In this document: piece after piece, positions 28,034 through 38,503 of the stretch
Numbering within the stretch: the stretch's first letter is position 1
How the letters are laid out: each line of letters begins with the position of its first letter
Notes under the pieces: generated by a model
The model's input: the letters and a program-made list of their open reading frames with translations, nothing else
What the model was told of the DNA's origin: nothing
Databases searched by the model: none
Program-made: the position numbers and the translations under genes
DNA from: Enterobacter sp. Cy-643
Lineage (GTDB): Bacteria; Pseudomonadota; Gammaproteobacteria; Enterobacterales; Enterobacteriaceae
Reading direction: 5' to 3'
NCBI RefSeq assembly: GCF_011752815.1
Contig: NZ_VWWV01000006.1
Location: 1 to 64,000 of the forward strand
Length of the DNA: 64,000 nt

Positions 28034-29212
28034 TTAACGCGCCACCCAACCCAGGGTGCGCTGAGCCAGCACGTCTCGTGCCGGGGTGAAATGTTCCATC
28101 GCCATCAGGCCAAGGTTACGACCCGCCACCAGCGGTGCCCAACGATTAGCAAACAGCTGCACCAGCCCGTCAGTGACGCCGATGGTTGCTGCTTTATCTG
28201 CAGCACGACGCTGCTGATAAGCAGCCAGTACCGGGAAACTGCCGACATCTGTTCCCACAGCGTGCGCTTCTGCCAGCCCTTCAGCCAGCGACATAACGTC
28301 CCGCAGACCAAGATTGAACCCCTGCCCGGCTATCGGATGTAGCGTTTGCGCGGCATTGCCCACCAGCGCAAGACGATGGGATACGGTCTGCGAAGCCTGT
28401 TGTAACGCCAGCGGATAATGATGGCGAATGCCTGCATGGGTAATTCGCCCCAGCCGCCAGCCAAAAGCACGCTGCAGCTGCAGGCAAAACTCTGCTTCGC
28501 TCCAGCGCTCAACTTCCTCACGGGCGTCCAGCGCATGACACCAGACCAGTGAGCAGCGCCCGTCGGACATTGGCAACATGGCAATCGGCCCGTGCTCGGT
28601 AAAGCGCTCAAATGCCCGGCCATGATGGGGTTCAGAGGTGGTTACGTTGGCAATCACGGCGATCTGCTGGTAGCTCTGCGGCTGCCAGGTAATACCGCAC
28701 TGCGCCGCCAGCTTAGAACGCGTACCATCTGCGGCAACCAGAACGCTGCCCTGCAGTTCAACGCCGTTATCCAGAACAACCTGCACGCTATGTTCGTGCC
28801 GGGTAAACGACGAAACGCGCTGCGGGCAGTGCAGCGTTACGCCCGGCGCTTTACGCAGCAGTCTAAAAAGACGCAGCCCAACGTCGTGCAGTTCCACAAC
28901 CTGCCCAAGCGCGTCAATCTGGTAATCCTCAGCTTCAAGGGTGACGAAGCCGGCATGGCCTTTGTCGCTGACGTGCACGGTTTTAATTGCCGTGGCGCAG
29001 TCGGCAAGCGCAGACCATACGCCAATGCGGGCCAGCTGCTGCCGGGTGCCCTGGGCGAGCGCGATGGCTCTGGCATCAAAGCCCGGATGAGCGGCTGAGT
29101 CCGGGGCACTCGCTTCGATGAGATGCACCGGCAACTTACCCTGGGTGAGGGTTGAGATGGCTAACGCCAGCGTCGCCCCCGCCATCCCGCCGCCAACAAT
29201 GATGACGCTCAT
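28034..29212 (-). CDS. ubiH: 2-octaprenyl-6-methoxyphenol hydroxylase UbiH
   Basis: 392 aa FAD monooxygenase for C1 hydroxylation in ubiquinone synthesis. Motifs: VIIVGGGMAGATLALAI, VAADGTRSKLA, and ALVGNAAQTLHPIAGQGFN, where the usual GD is GN, as in E. coli UbiH. Its start ATG overlaps the pepP stop by four bases (ATGA), so the two are translationally coupled. Confidence 0.96.
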   Translation of the reverse strand: MSVIIVGGGMAGATLALAISTLTQGKLPVHLIEASAPDSAAHPGFDARAIALAQGTRQQLARIGVWSALADCATAIKTVHVSDKGHAGFVTLEAEDYQIDALGQVVELHDVGLRLFRLLRKAPGVTLHCPQRVSSFTRHEHSVQVVLDNGVELQGSVLVAADGTRSKLAAQCGITWQPQSYQQIAVIANVTTSEPHHGRAFERFTEHGPIAMLPMSDGRCSLVWCHALDAREEVERWSEAEFCLQLQRAFGWRLGRITHAGIRHHYPLALQQASQTVSHRLALVGNAAQTLHPIAGQGFNLGLRDVMSLAEGLAEAHAVGTDVGSFPVLAAYQQRRAADKAATIGVTDGLVQLFANRWAPLVAGRNLGLMAMEHFTPARDVLAQRTLGWVAR

Positions 29213-30525
29213 GGCTGACGCGCCGCAGCCATCAACGCTTCGATATCGTCTGCCGACTTCACCACGCTGGCGGTCAGGTTCTCGTTGCCGTCTTTGGTGA
29301 TCACAATATCGTCTTCAATGCGGATGCCAATGCCACGATACTGCGCAGGCACGTCCGCATCCGGGGCGATATAAAGCCCTGGCTCCACGGTGATGACCAT
29401 GCCCGGCTCCAGCACGCGTGACCTGTCCTGCCCGTAAGCCCCCACGTCATGCACGTCCAGCCCCAGCCAGTGGCTCAGGCCATGCATGAAGAACGCGCGG
29501 TGAGCATTGTTGGCTATCAGATGATCAATATCGCCTTTCAGAATGCCGAGCCTCACCAGCCCCTTAACCATGATGCGCACCACTTCCGTCGTCACTTCCT
29601 GCATAGAAGTGCCCGGCCGGTAGAGTTTTAGCGAGGTTTCGAGCGATTCCAGCACGATGTCGTAAATTTCACGCTGTGCCGGGCTGAATTTGCCGTTAAC
29701 CGGGAAGGTACGTGTGATATCGCCGGCGTAACTTTGGTATTCACATCCGGCGTCGATCAGCACCAAATCACCGTCGCGCAGTTCACTTTCGTTTTCAGTG
29801 TAATGCAGAATGCAGCCGTTCTCGCCGCCGCCAACAATGGTGGTGTAGGAAGGATAACGCGCGCCGTGGCGGGTAAATTCGTGATGAATTTCACCTTCAA
29901 GCTGATATTCAAACATTCCCGGGCGGCAGGCCTGCATGGCACGAGTATGCGCCAGCGCGGAGATCTCCCCGGCGCGACGCATAACGGCAATCTCTTCTTC
30001 GGATTTGAAGAGGCGGAGTTCGTGTACCGTTGGGCGCCAGTCGGTCAGTGTTGCAGGCGCAAACAGGTTTTGACGCGAACCGCGACGCAGCTTATCCAGC
30101 GCGGCAAAAACGATGCTATCCGCATATTCGTACTCGCCCTGAGCGTGGTAAACCACATCCAGGCCGTTTAACAGGAGATGTAATTGCTCACCAATTTCGC
30201 TGAAGGCCAGCGCGCGATCCACCCCTAACTTCTGCGGAGCCGCGTCCTGGCCAAGCCTGCGGCCAAACCAGATTTCTGCACTTTTGTCCCGCACGCGGTT
30301 GAACAATACGCTGTGATTGTGCGACTCATCGCTTTTAATGAGCACCAGCACGGCTTCCGGCTCGTTAAAGCCGGTGAAGTACCAAAAATCGCTGCTCTGC
30401 CGATAAGGGTATTCGCTATCTGCATTGCGGGTCGCTTCCGGGGCCGCGAAAATTAACGCAGCGCTGCCGGGCACCATTTTCGCCAGTAGCGCCTGGCGGC
30501 GGCGAAGAAATTCCTGCTGGGTCAT
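29209..30525 (-). CDS. pepP: Xaa-Pro aminopeptidase PepP
   Basis: 438 aa from ATG 30523-30525 (MTQQEFLRRRQALL), which has CAGGAG upstream; this matches the start region of E. coli PepP (441 aa). Removes N-terminal residues before proline. The C-terminal pita-bread fold binds two Mn ions through Asp in LIDAGCEYQSYAGDITR, His in GLSHWLGLDVHD, and Glu in TVEPGLYI and GIRIEDD. Preceded by ygfB. Confidence 0.96.
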   Translation of the reverse strand: MTQQEFLRRRQALLAKMVPGSAALIFAAPEATRNADSEYPYRQSSDFWYFTGFNEPEAVLVLIKSDESHNHSVLFNRVRDKSAEIWFGRRLGQDAAPQKLGVDRALAFSEIGEQLHLLLNGLDVVYHAQGEYEYADSIVFAALDKLRRGSRQNLFAPATLTDWRPTVHELRLFKSEEEIAVMRRAGEISALAHTRAMQACRPGMFEYQLEGEIHHEFTRHGARYPSYTTIVGGGENGCILHYTENESELRDGDLVLIDAGCEYQSYAGDITRTFPVNGKFSPAQREIYDIVLESLETSLKLYRPGTSMQEVTTEVVRIMVKGLVRLGILKGDIDHLIANNAHRAFFMHGLSHWLGLDVHDVGAYGQDRSRVLEPGMVITVEPGLYIAPDADVPAQYRGIGIRIEDDIVITKDGNENLTASVVKSADDIEALMAAARQP

Positions 30526-30548
30526 CACATCTCCTGATTTTTTGATCG

Positions 30549-31127
30549 TTAGTGGAGCGTAGGTTTCCGTACCTCTGGCGCGGTCGGTGCCGCGTGAGTA
30601 AAGGTGTCGTGGCACAGCAGCGCGGCAACGCGCACATACTCAATGATCTCTTCGAGCGACATCTCCAGCTCTTCCTGGTCTTCGTCCTCGTCATAGCCTA
30701 GTTGGGCAATATTACGCAGATCGTCAATGGCTTCGCCGGTTTCACCGGTGACTTTGTCGAGCTTGCTCTGCATCACGCCGAGGCCCAGCAGGAAGTGGTT
30801 TACCCAGCCGGAAAGCGCATCGGCGCGATCGAAAACGGAGACATCATCCCCGTCCGGCAGGTAAAGCTGGAACAGGAAGCCTTCGTCTTCCAGCGCATCG
30901 CCAATGGCGCCGTGCATCTGGCGCAGCGGATCTGCGAGGTTCTGGCTAAAGGCCAGGCCTTCGTTGGTCAGGTCATGCAGCAGCGTTTGCCAGCTGGTGT
31001 CTTTGTTACCACCGCAAAGCATGCCGCTGATCAAGCCGTGCATTTCTGCAGGCGTCAGACCCACACCCTGTTGGTTCAAAAGTTGGCCGACTAAGTCGTA
31101 GTCCGGCATTGCGTTCTGTATTGACAT
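30549..31127 (-). CDS. ygfB: UPF0149 family protein YgfB
   Basis: 192 aa from [11 protein letters not shown] (the E. coli start). Helical protein of the UPF0149/YgfB family, conserved with pepP-ubiH-ubiI. Motif [11 protein letters not shown] near residue 30 and an acidic patch ([13 protein letters not shown]). In other species YgfB has been tied to regulation of beta-lactam resistance; function in enterobacteria is unclear. Divergent from zapA. Confidence 0.93.
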   Translation of the reverse strand: MSIQNAMPDYDLVGQLLNQQGVGLTPAEMHGLISGMLCGGNKDTSWQTLLHDLTNEGLAFSQNLADPLRQMHGAIGDALEDEGFLFQLYLPDGDDVSVFDRADALSGWVNHFLLGLGVMQSKLDKVTGETGEAIDDLRNIAQLGYDEDEDQEELEMSLEEIIEYVRVAALLCHDTFTHAAPTAPEVRKPTLH

Positions 31128-31295
31128 GCGCATTCGTCATCGTTGGCAGGAATAGTGTGTGTTATGCTACCACCAGGACCCCCGCAGATACCAGAAAAGG
31201 GCTTGTATCTTGATATCGGGATAGCTATAGTGGCGCCCCTTCCGCTACCGGGGTCGGTGGCGTAAAGGCAGGCGAGTAAACAGCAGGAAGGTGGC

Positions 31296-31625
31296 ATGTC
31301 TGCACAACCAGTCGATATTCAAATTTTCGGTCGTTCATTGCGCGTGAATTGTCCGCCTGAACAACAGGATGCGCTGAATCAGGCTGCGGAAGAGCTGAAT
31401 CAGCGGTTGCAAGATTTAAAAGTTCGCACTAGAGTCACAAATACCGAGCAGCTGGTGTTCATCGCAGCACTTAATATTTGCTACGAACTGGCTCAGGAAA
31501 AGTCGAAAACCCGTGACTACGCCGCCAATATGGAAGAGCGTATTCGGATGCTGCAGCAGACCATCGAACAAGCATTGCTTGAGCAAGGTCGCATTGCAGA
31601 CCGACAGGGTCCAAAGTTTGAATAA
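31296..31625 (+). CDS. zapA: Cell division protein ZapA
   Basis: 109 aa, as in E. coli. Small coiled-coil protein that bundles FtsZ protofilaments. The N-terminal globular part ([15 protein letters not shown]) is followed by a long helix (about 60-105). Directly precedes the 6S RNA gene. Confidence 0.97.
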   Translation: MSAQPVDIQIFGRSLRVNCPPEQQDALNQAAEELNQRLQDLKVRTRVTNTEQLVFIAALNICYELAQEKSKTRDYAANMEERIRMLQQTIEQALLEQGRIADRQGPKFE

Positions 31626-31666
31626 CACTTCGCAGTTGACTATGGTAGAGTAACTTCGAAGACAAA

Positions 31667-31850
31667 ATTTCTCTGAGATGTTTGCAAGCGGGCCAGTCCC
31701 CTGAGCCGATATTTCATACCACAAGAGTGTGGCGCTCCGCGGTTGGTGAGCATGCTCGGTCCGTCCGAGAAGCCTTAAAACCATGACGACACACTCACCT
31801 TGAACCAAGGGTTCAAGGGTTACAGCCTGCGGCGGCATCTCGGAGATTCC
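31667..31850 (+). ncRNA. ssrS: 6S RNA
   Basis: About 184 bases, near-identical to E. coli 6S RNA. The closing stem pairs ATTTCTCTGAGATG with the CATCTCGGAGATTCC end, and the central bulge region (TGAGCCGATATTTCATACCACAAG and CTTGAACCAAGGGTTCAAGG) is intact. It binds RNA polymerase holoenzyme with sigma-70 and dampens transcription in stationary phase. As in E. coli it is followed by fau, with which it can be co-transcribed. Confidence 0.97.
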
Positions 31851-31870
31851 CTCTTTACTACCCGGCCATC

Positions 31871-32467
31871 ATGACGCATATCCCGTTAACTTCAACGCTT
31901 CGTCAGGACATTCGCCAAACGATACGGCAACGACGCCGGTCGCTCACTCCCGCTGAACAACAAACCTTTGCCCTACAGGCTGCTGAACGCATGCTGGCGT
32001 TTGAGCCGGTTGTACGTGCTCAGACCGTGGCGCTGTTTCTCTCGTTTGACGGCGAGCTTAACACCACGCCGCTGATTGAGGCTTTATGGCGGGCGGGCAA
32101 AAACGTTTATCTCCCGGTGCTTCATCCTTTTAGCCCCGGCAACCTACTGTTTTTACGCTACACGCCGCAAAGTAACCTGGTCACCAATCGCCTAAAAATT
32201 CTTGAGCCTAAGCTGGATGTTCGCGACGTACTGCCGTTGAATGAGCTGGATGTGTTGGTGACGCCGCTGGTTGCCTTCGATGAAACAGGCCAGCGTCTGG
32301 GAATGGGCGGCGGGTTTTACGACAGGACGCTGCAGCACTGGCAGCAGCACGGCCTTTACCCGGTGGGTCTGGCGCATGATTGCCAGCGGGTTGAGACATT
32401 GCCGGTAGAACAGTGGGATATTCCTTTGCCTGCCGTGGTGACGCCATCGCGCCTTTGGCAGTGGTGA
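31871..32467 (+). CDS. fau: 5-formyltetrahydrofolate cyclo-ligase
   Basis: 198 aa (ygfA/fau). Converts 5-formyl-THF to 5,10-methenyl-THF using ATP. Family motifs: RRRRSLTPAEQ near the N-terminus, FLSFDGELNT, VTPLVAFDETGQRLGMGGGFYDR, and the C-terminal VGLAHDCQ. Located 20 bases after 6S RNA. Confidence 0.95.
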   Translation: MTHIPLTSTLRQDIRQTIRQRRRSLTPAEQQTFALQAAERMLAFEPVVRAQTVALFLSFDGELNTTPLIEALWRAGKNVYLPVLHPFSPGNLLFLRYTPQSNLVTNRLKILEPKLDVRDVLPLNELDVLVTPLVAFDETGQRLGMGGGFYDRTLQHWQQHGLYPVGLAHDCQRVETLPVEQWDIPLPAVVTPSRLWQW

Positions 32468-32468
32468 T

Positions 32469-32494
32469 GCCTCTTCCCCCTTCGAGGAAGAGGC
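32469..32494. terminator. Terminator between fau and serA
   Basis: GCCTCTTCC-cccttcga-GGAAGAGGC between convergent genes. The interval to serA is only 38 bp, so the sibC/ibsC RNA that sits here in E. coli is absent. Confidence 0.75.
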
Positions 32495-32505
32495 GACTCT
32501 TCAAA

Positions 32506-33744
32506 TCAGTAAAGCAGGCGGGCACGGATGGTGCCCGGAATCGCTTTCATTGACTTCAGCGCTTTCTCAGCAATATCTTCCGGCGCATCAATATCAATCA
32601 CTACGTAACCCATGTGCGGCGTGGTCTGCAGGAACTGAGCGGCAATGTTGACGCCCTGATCGGCAAAGATCTGGTTCAGCGCGGTCAGGATCCCTGGACG
32701 GTTCTCATGAATATGCAGCAGGCGGCTGGTAGTTCCCCCGTGCAGCGGCAGAGAAACTTCCGGGAAGTTAACCGCAGACAGCGTAGAGCCATTATCCGAG
32801 TATTTCGCCAGTTTGCCCGCCACTTCCAGGCCGATGTTTTCCTGTGCTTCCTGAGTCGAACCGCCGATGTGCGGAGTCAGGATCACGTTATCGAACTCGC
32901 ACAGCGGGGAGTTGAACGGATCGCTATTGGTGGCAGGTTCGGTCGGGAAGACGTCGATAGCCGCTCCAGACAGATGCTTGCTGGAAAGCGCACCGCACAG
33001 AGCAGGAATATCTACTACCGTACCGCGAGAGGCGTTGATCAGCAGCGAACCCGGCTTCATCAGCGCCAGTTCGTTCGCGCCAATCATGTTTTTGGTGGAG
33101 GCGTTTTCCGGCACGTGCAGGCTCACCACATCGCTCATATTCAGCAGGTCGGAGAGATGCTGAACCTGAGTGGCATTGCCCAGTGGCAGCTTGTTTTCGA
33201 TGTCGTAGAAGTAGACGTGCATCCCCAGAGATTCAGCCAGGATCCCCAGCTGGGTACCGATGTGGCCGTAGCCAATGATGCCCAGCTTTTTACCACGGGC
33301 CTCAAAAGAGCCTACCGCCAGCTTGTTCCACACGCCACGGTGCGCTTTGGCGTTAGCTTCAGGAATACCGCGCAGCAGCAGCAGCAATTCTCCAATCACC
33401 AGTTCGGCAACGGAACGGGTGTTCGAGAACGGGGCGTTAAACACAGGGATACCGCGCTTCGCCGCCGCTTCCAGGTCAACCTGGTTGGTGCCAATGCAAA
33501 AACAGCCCACGGCCACTAATTTTTCAGCCGCGGCAAAGATCTCTTCGGTCAAATGGGTGCGGGAACGCAGGCCAATGAAGTGAGCATCACGGATCGACTC
33601 TTTGAGCGCTTCGGAATCCAGCGCGCCTTTATGGAATTCAATGTTGGTGTATCCCGCTGCGCGAAGGCTGTCTACCGCCTTCTGGTGCACGCCTTCCACA
33701 AGCAGGAATTTAATTCTGTCTTTATCCAGTGATACTTTTGCCAT
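32506..33744 (-). CDS. serA: D-3-phosphoglycerate dehydrogenase
   Basis: 412 aa. First step of serine synthesis, oxidising 3-phosphoglycerate with NAD. Rossmann motif GIIGYGHIGTQLG (about 155), catalytic His in TPHIGGSTQEAQ (about 292), and a C-terminal ACT domain (about 335-412) that binds the inhibitor serine. Also known to reduce 2-oxoglutarate in E. coli. Confidence 0.97.
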   Translation of the reverse strand: MAKVSLDKDRIKFLLVEGVHQKAVDSLRAAGYTNIEFHKGALDSEALKESIRDAHFIGLRSRTHLTEEIFAAAEKLVAVGCFCIGTNQVDLEAAAKRGIPVFNAPFSNTRSVAELVIGELLLLLRGIPEANAKAHRGVWNKLAVGSFEARGKKLGIIGYGHIGTQLGILAESLGMHVYFYDIENKLPLGNATQVQHLSDLLNMSDVVSLHVPENASTKNMIGANELALMKPGSLLINASRGTVVDIPALCGALSSKHLSGAAIDVFPTEPATNSDPFNSPLCEFDNVILTPHIGGSTQEAQENIGLEVAGKLAKYSDNGSTLSAVNFPEVSLPLHGGTTSRLLHIHENRPGILTALNQIFADQGVNIAAQFLQTTPHMGYVVIDIDAPEDIAEKALKSMKAIPGTIRARLLY

Positions 33745-34047
33745 TTCCCGACCCTATTTTCAGTGCTGTTGTGTTCGTTTTTAGGCAATGATGCGCCACC
33801 GCCTATAAGTTACCCTTCTGTCAAAATATCAAAATCTACGTTTGGGGCAATATGAACGATTGCGTCGCCGTATCGTCTGGCGGGAATAAGGCGGCGAGAG
33901 TCAGAATAAAATGCTGAGCGGGAGAGCGAACCAGGTATGAATCACAGTACTGTTACCAAAATGTGATATATGTCACCAAATATGCGGTTAAAATAATTTG
34001 TCATTTTTTATACGGTTTTTTGGGGCGCAGGACGCGCCCCAGTCAGA
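33745..34047. promoter_or_regulatory. serA promoter region and rpiA 3' hairpin
   Basis: About 300 bp with no gene. An AT-rich centre (33940-34020) fits the Lrp-responsive serA promoter known in E. coli, though I could not place sites. TGGGGCGC-agga-CGCGCCCCA (34020-34041) is a strong hairpin next to the rpiA stop. Confidence 0.55.
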
Positions 34048-34707
34048 TCATTTCATGATGGTTTTTACACCGTCAGCGGTGCCGATCAGCGCCACATCCG
34101 CGCCACGGTTCGCAAACAGGCCCACGGTGACGATGCCAGGAATACCGTTAATGGTGTTTTCCAGCTTGATAGGCTCCATGATGCTCAGGCCATGTACATC
34201 CAGAATGATGTTACCGTTGTCCGTGACCACGCCCTGACGATACTCCGGGCGCCCGCCCAGCTTCACCAGCTCACGCGCTACGGCGCTGCGCGCCATCGGG
34301 ATCACTTCCACCGGCAGCGGGAAGTTACCGAGAATATCAACCTGCTTGGAGGCGTCCGCGATGCAAACAAACTTGTCGGCAACGGAGGCGATGATTTTCT
34401 CGCGAGTCAGCGCTGCGCCACCGCCTTTAATCATCTGCATCTGGTGGTTGATCTCATCTGCGCCATCAACGTAAACGCCTAATGAGTCCACTTCATTGAG
34501 ATCGAACACATGGATACCAAGGCTTTTCAGTTTCGCGGTGGAAGCATCGGAGCTGGAAACAGCACCTTCAATCTGGTGTTTGATGGTGCCCAAAGCATCA
34601 ATAAAATGCGCGGCGGTTGAGCCCGTACCCACGCCCACAATGGTGCCTGGCTGCACGTACTGGAGTGCTGCCCATCCGACTGCTTTTTTCAGTTCATCCT
34701 GCGTCAT
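34048..34707 (-). CDS. rpiA: Ribose-5-phosphate isomerase A
   Basis: 219 aa from [18 protein letters not shown]. Interconverts ribose-5-P and ribulose-5-P. Conserved [13 protein letters not shown] (phosphate loop), DGADEIN with catalytic Asp residues (about 81-86), and [12 protein letters not shown]. Divergent from argP as in E. coli. Confidence 0.97.
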   Translation of the reverse strand: MTQDELKKAVGWAALQYVQPGTIVGVGTGSTAAHFIDALGTIKHQIEGAVSSSDASTAKLKSLGIHVFDLNEVDSLGVYVDGADEINHQMQMIKGGGAALTREKIIASVADKFVCIADASKQVDILGNFPLPVEVIPMARSAVARELVKLGGRPEYRQGVVTDNGNIILDVHGLSIMEPIKLENTINGIPGIVTVGLFANRGADVALIGTADGVKTIMK

Positions 34708-34895
34708 AATTTTATGCCTGTGATGTGGAAACTGACGCGCATTATAGAGCATGCGTCGGAAAAATGTCCCCGGCTTTGCCGCAATGCCGCCCTCATCACG
34801 TTCGAACGCCGTGTCAGTTTGCTGATTTGGTCTGAATCAGCGGCAAATTTATGTCATAGTGACTGCACGACGAAATCAGGAGCAGATGAACAACA

Positions 34896-35795
34896 ATGAA
34901 ACGCCCGGACTACAGAACGCTGCAGGCGCTGGATGCGGTAATTCGTGAACGAGGATTTGAGCGTGCGGCGCAGAAGCTGTGCATTACTCAGTCGGCGGTG
35001 TCACAACGTATTAAGCAACTGGAAACGATGTTCGGCCAGCCATTGTTGGTGCGTACCGTGCCGCCCCGCCCTACCGAGCAGGGCCAAAAGCTGCTGGCGC
35101 TTTTACGTCAGGTGGAACTGCTGGAAGAAGAGTGGCTGGGCGATGAACAAACGGGCTCCACGCCGCTGCTGCTTTCGCTGGCAGTTAACGCCGACAGTCT
35201 GGCCACCTGGCTGCTCCCGGCCCTGGCGCCGGTTCTGGCCGACTCCCCCATTCGCCTGAATCTTCAGGTGGAAGATGAAACCCGCACTCAGGAACGCCTG
35301 CGTCGCGGGGAAGTGGTTGGGGCGGTGTCCATCCAACCTCAGCCGCTGCCGAGCTGCCTGGTCGATCGCCTGGGCGCGCTGGACTACCTGTTTGTAGGGT
35401 CGAAAGATTTTGCCGAGCGTTATTTCCCTAACGGCGTCACGCGCTCTGCGCTGCTTAAAGCCCCTGCAGTGGCCTTTGACCATCTCGATGATATGCATCA
35501 GGCTTTTTTACAGCAGAACTTTGACCTGTCTCCCGGCAGCGTGCCGTGCCATATCGTTAACTCTTCGGAGGCCTTTGTGCAGCTGGCGCGCCAGGGCACA
35601 ACGTGCTGTATGATCCCGCACCTGCAAATTGAGCGCGAGTTAAATAGCGGAGAATTAATCGACCTGACACCGGGTCTGCTGCAGCGCCGCATGCTCTACT
35701 GGCACCGCTTTGCGCCGGAAAGCCGCATGATGCGCAATGTGACGGATGCTTTACTGGAATACGGGCACAAGGTTTTGAGGCAGGATACGGAATAA
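34896..35795 (+). CDS. argP: LysR-type regulator ArgP (IciA)
   Basis: 299 aa (E. coli 297). N-terminal winged helix-turn-helix ([20 protein letters not shown], then [16 protein letters not shown]), and a C-terminal effector domain (about 90-295). In E. coli it activates argO in response to arginine and represses with lysine. argO lies about 0.9 kb away, beyond yggE. Confidence 0.95.
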   Translation: MKRPDYRTLQALDAVIRERGFERAAQKLCITQSAVSQRIKQLETMFGQPLLVRTVPPRPTEQGQKLLALLRQVELLEEEWLGDEQTGSTPLLLSLAVNADSLATWLLPALAPVLADSPIRLNLQVEDETRTQERLRRGEVVGAVSIQPQPLPSCLVDRLGALDYLFVGSKDFAERYFPNGVTRSALLKAPAVAFDHLDDMHQAFLQQNFDLSPGSVPCHIVNSSEAFVQLARQGTTCCMIPHLQIERELNSGELIDLTPGLLQRRMLYWHRFAPESRMMRNVTDALLEYGHKVLRQDTE

Positions 35796-35803
35796 CGCGT
35801 TGA

Positions 35804-35832
35804 TTAACCCCCGCCTGAATGGCGAGGGTTAA
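35804..35832. terminator. Bidirectional terminator, argP/yggE
   Basis: TTAACCC-ccGC-ctgaat-GCga-GGGTTAA between convergent genes. Confidence 0.7.
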
Positions 35833-35847
35833 GGTGAAGATCACATC

Positions 35848-36585
35848 TTATTGAGCAGGTGCCGCCGGGGTTTGCGCGCCCTGTAGTTCAAACACCACAT
35901 CGACCTGATCGTCAAACTGAATAGTCTGCTGATCGTAGGTATCCTGAGCGGAAGCCGGTGCTGCCGCGTCCGCTTTCATCATGCGAACCATCGGCGCGGG
36001 CTGGTAGTTAGAAACGTGGTAACGCACGCTGTAAACCGGGCCCAGCTTGCTGTTAAAGCCTTCGGCCAGCAGCTTCGCCTGGCGGGTTGCGTCATTAATC
36101 GCCTCTTTACGAGCTTTGTCTTTATACTCTTCCGGATGTGCAACGCCGAGCGACACGGAACGAATTTCGTTCAGGCCAGACTTCAGCGCCCCATCCAGCA
36201 GCTCGTTCATTTTATCCAGCTGACGCAGGGTGACTTCCACCTCGCGTACCGCACGATAGCCTTTCAGCTGAGTTTTACCGTCTTTCAGATAGTCATATTC
36301 AGGCTGAGTGCGCAGGTTAGCGGCATTGATGTCCTTCTTCTCTACGCCATTTTTCTGCAGGAAGGTCAGGTATTGCGCCACGCGATCGTCGGCCTGTTTT
36401 TTGGCAGAAGCGGCATCCTTAGCGGACACGTTGACTTCGATAGCGAGCGTGGCGATATCAGGTACGGCATCGACGCTGGCTGTCCCGGAGGTGACCACGT
36501 GAGGCCCGTTTGGCAACTCACCTGCCTGCACAGAAACAGAACCTAATCCCATTAACGCGGCTAATGCTAAAATTTTAAACTTCAC
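35848..36585 (-). CDS. yggE: SIMPL-domain periplasmic protein YggE
   Basis: 245 aa with a signal peptide (MKFKILALAALMGLGSVSVQA) and a SIMPL/BP26 domain (about 30-235) that forms a ring oligomer in homologs. In E. coli it lowers reactive oxygen levels under stress. The domain shows the usual GTASVDAVPDIATL and LRTQPEYDY. Confidence 0.92.
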   Translation of the reverse strand: MKFKILALAALMGLGSVSVQAGELPNGPHVVTSGTASVDAVPDIATLAIEVNVSAKDAASAKKQADDRVAQYLTFLQKNGVEKKDINAANLRTQPEYDYLKDGKTQLKGYRAVREVEVTLRQLDKMNELLDGALKSGLNEIRSVSLGVAHPEEYKDKARKEAINDATRQAKLLAEGFNSKLGPVYSVRYHVSNYQPAPMVRMMKADAAAPASAQDTYDQQTIQFDDQVDVVFELQGAQTPAAPAQ

Positions 36586-36695
36586 TGTAACTCCTCCGTG
36601 CTACGTTCCACTGTGATTACGCCGATCAACAAACTCCCGGCGTCTGCCAGAAAGCTTAGCCTGTAATGGTAACTTGTCTATCAGATTATGGCGAA

Positions 36696-37331
36696 TTAGC
36701 CCACCAGGGCCGCGATATGCTGCACGCCATCCCGGGCAAGTTGAGCGGCAATAAACCACATCACAATCCCCACCACGCCGTTGATAATGCGCTGTGCTTT
36801 GGCGGTACGCAGACGAGGAGCCAGCCAGGCGGCAAGAATAGCCAGACCGTAAAACCAAAGAATGGAGGCGCTAATAGTTCCCAGTGCAAACCAGCGTTTT
36901 GCTTCGTCCGCAAGCTGGCCGCCCAGGCTACCAAGTACCACAAAGGTGTCGAGATAGACGTGCGGGTTGAGCCAGGTCACTGCCAGCATGGTGACCACGA
37001 TTTTCCAGCGCCCCTGCTTTAACACTTCGGCCGAGGCGAGTGCCAGGTTACTGCTCATAGCAGTGCGCAGCGCGCCCCAGCCATACCACAGCAGAAATGC
37101 AACGCCGCCCCAGGTGACCAGCGCCAGCAGCCAGGGAGACTGCATCAGAATGGCGCTGCCCCCAAAAATCCCGCCGCAAATCAGAATGATATCGCTCAGC
37201 GCGCACAGGGAAGCAATCATCAAATGGTACTGGCGACGAATACCCTGGTTCATCACGAAGGCATTTTGCGGCCCCAGCGGCAGAATTAACGCCGCTCCCA
37301 ATGCAATACCCTGAAAATAATAAGATAACAC
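36696..37331 (-). CDS. argO: Arginine exporter ArgO
   Basis: 211 aa from GTG at 37331 ([15 protein letters not shown]), which follows AAAGGG at the right distance and gives the E. coli length; a GTG three codons earlier would overlap the ribosome binding site. LysE-family transporter with about six helices and the conserved [14 protein letters not shown] and [11 protein letters not shown] motifs. Exports arginine and canavanine; ArgP-controlled. Confidence 0.94.
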   Translation of the reverse strand: MLSYYFQGIALGAALILPLGPQNAFVMNQGIRRQYHLMIASLCALSDIILICGGIFGGSAILMQSPWLLALVTWGGVAFLLWYGWGALRTAMSSNLALASAEVLKQGRWKIVVTMLAVTWLNPHVYLDTFVVLGSLGGQLADEAKRWFALGTISASILWFYGLAILAAWLAPRLRTAKAQRIINGVVGIVMWFIAAQLARDGVQHIAALVG

Positions 37332-37448
37332 GCGGCACACCCTTTAAATGTGAATCATTGAGCGTGAGTGTAATGCGCGAAAATTATTAGAGGAAATTGA
37401 TATTTTTAATCGCTTATAAGAATGGCTAATTATTACAGGTAAAAATAA

Positions 37449-37466
37449 GGCCAGCGAAAGCTGGCC
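37449..37466 (-). terminator. mscS terminator
   Basis: GGCCAGC-gaaa-GCTGGCC with a T-rich run on the minus strand. Confidence 0.85.
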
Positions 37467-37472
37467 CCGAGG

Positions 37473-38333
37473 TTATGCGTTTTCAGAGTCTTTAATCTGG
37501 CGAACGTGAACGTCCATTTGCGGATAAGGAATGCCAATGCCGTTCGCATCGAGGGCTTTCTTAATGCGCTCCAGCACGTCCCAGTAGACGTTTTGCAGGT
37601 CACCGCTTTTGCTCCAGGCCCGTACCACAAAGTTAACGGACGAAGGGCCAAGCTCGTTAAGGCGCACGGTAATATCGCGGTCTTTCAGCACACGCTCGTC
37701 GCTGGTAATGATATCAGTCAGGATCTGCTTAACTTGATCGATGTCCGCATCGTAGGCCACGCCGATGATGAATTCGTTGCGGCGGGCAGGTTCCCGAGAG
37801 AAGTTAATGATATTGCCGGCGATGATTTTCCCGTTAGGCACAACCACGATTTTGCCATCCACGGTACGCAGCGTAGTGGAGAAGATTTGCACGTTCAGCA
37901 CGGTACCCGCAATGCCACCGAGATCGACATACTCTCCGGTACGGAACGGGCGGAAAGTGACGAGCAACACGCCTGCGGCCAGGTTAGAAAGAGAGCCTTG
38001 CAGCGCCAGACCAACGGCCAGACCGGCGGCACCCAGCACGGCAATCACCGAAGCGGTCTGCACCCCGACACGGCTCAGGGCCGCAATTAGCGTGAAGGCA
38101 ATAATCCCGTAGCGCACCAGCGCGGAAAGAAAGTCGGCGACGGTGCTGTCGATGCTGCGAGCCAGCATCAGGCGGTTAACGGCCCCTGAGACCAGACGGG
38201 CAACGATCATCCCGGCGATCAAAATGGCCACGGCGGCGACGATGTTTACCGCATAGCTCAGAAGAAGCTCCTGATTGCGAACCAGCCAGCCTCCCGCATT
38301 ATGAATACTGTCTACTACGTTGAGATCTTCCAT
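37473..38333 (-). CDS. mscS: Small-conductance mechanosensitive channel
   Basis: 286 aa, as in E. coli. Three membrane helices (about 30-125), the third being the Gly/Ala-patterned pore helix [21 protein letters not shown], then the beta domain and alpha/beta cage. Opens on osmotic downshock. In E. coli fbaA follows; here the tdc operon is inserted. Confidence 0.97.
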   Translation of the reverse strand: MEDLNVVDSIHNAGGWLVRNQELLLSYAVNIVAAVAILIAGMIVARLVSGAVNRLMLARSIDSTVADFLSALVRYGIIAFTLIAALSRVGVQTASVIAVLGAAGLAVGLALQGSLSNLAAGVLLVTFRPFRTGEYVDLGGIAGTVLNVQIFSTTLRTVDGKIVVVPNGKIIAGNIINFSREPARRNEFIIGVAYDADIDQVKQILTDIITSDERVLKDRDITVRLNELGPSSVNFVVRAWSKSGDLQNVYWDVLERIKKALDANGIGIPYPQMDVHVRQIKDSENA

Positions 38334-38465
38334 TTACAGTTCCTTGTCTGAAAAGTTTCTCCGCCCGGTAAGGCAGTTCAAACCGTAAAGGGTAAACAAA
38401 AACGCATGAATGTGCCAAGCAGGTCACAAAATTGATCTCAAATTGAGTATTAATGCAGCAAAAAA

Positions 38466-38491
38466 GGGAAAAACCCGGACGAATGTCCGGG
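38466..38491 (-). terminator. tdc operon terminator
   Basis: On the minus strand CCCGGAC-attc-GTCCGGG followed by TTTTTCCC. Ends tdcABCDE. Confidence 0.88.
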
Positions 38492-38503
38492 CTAAAAGTG
38501 GGC

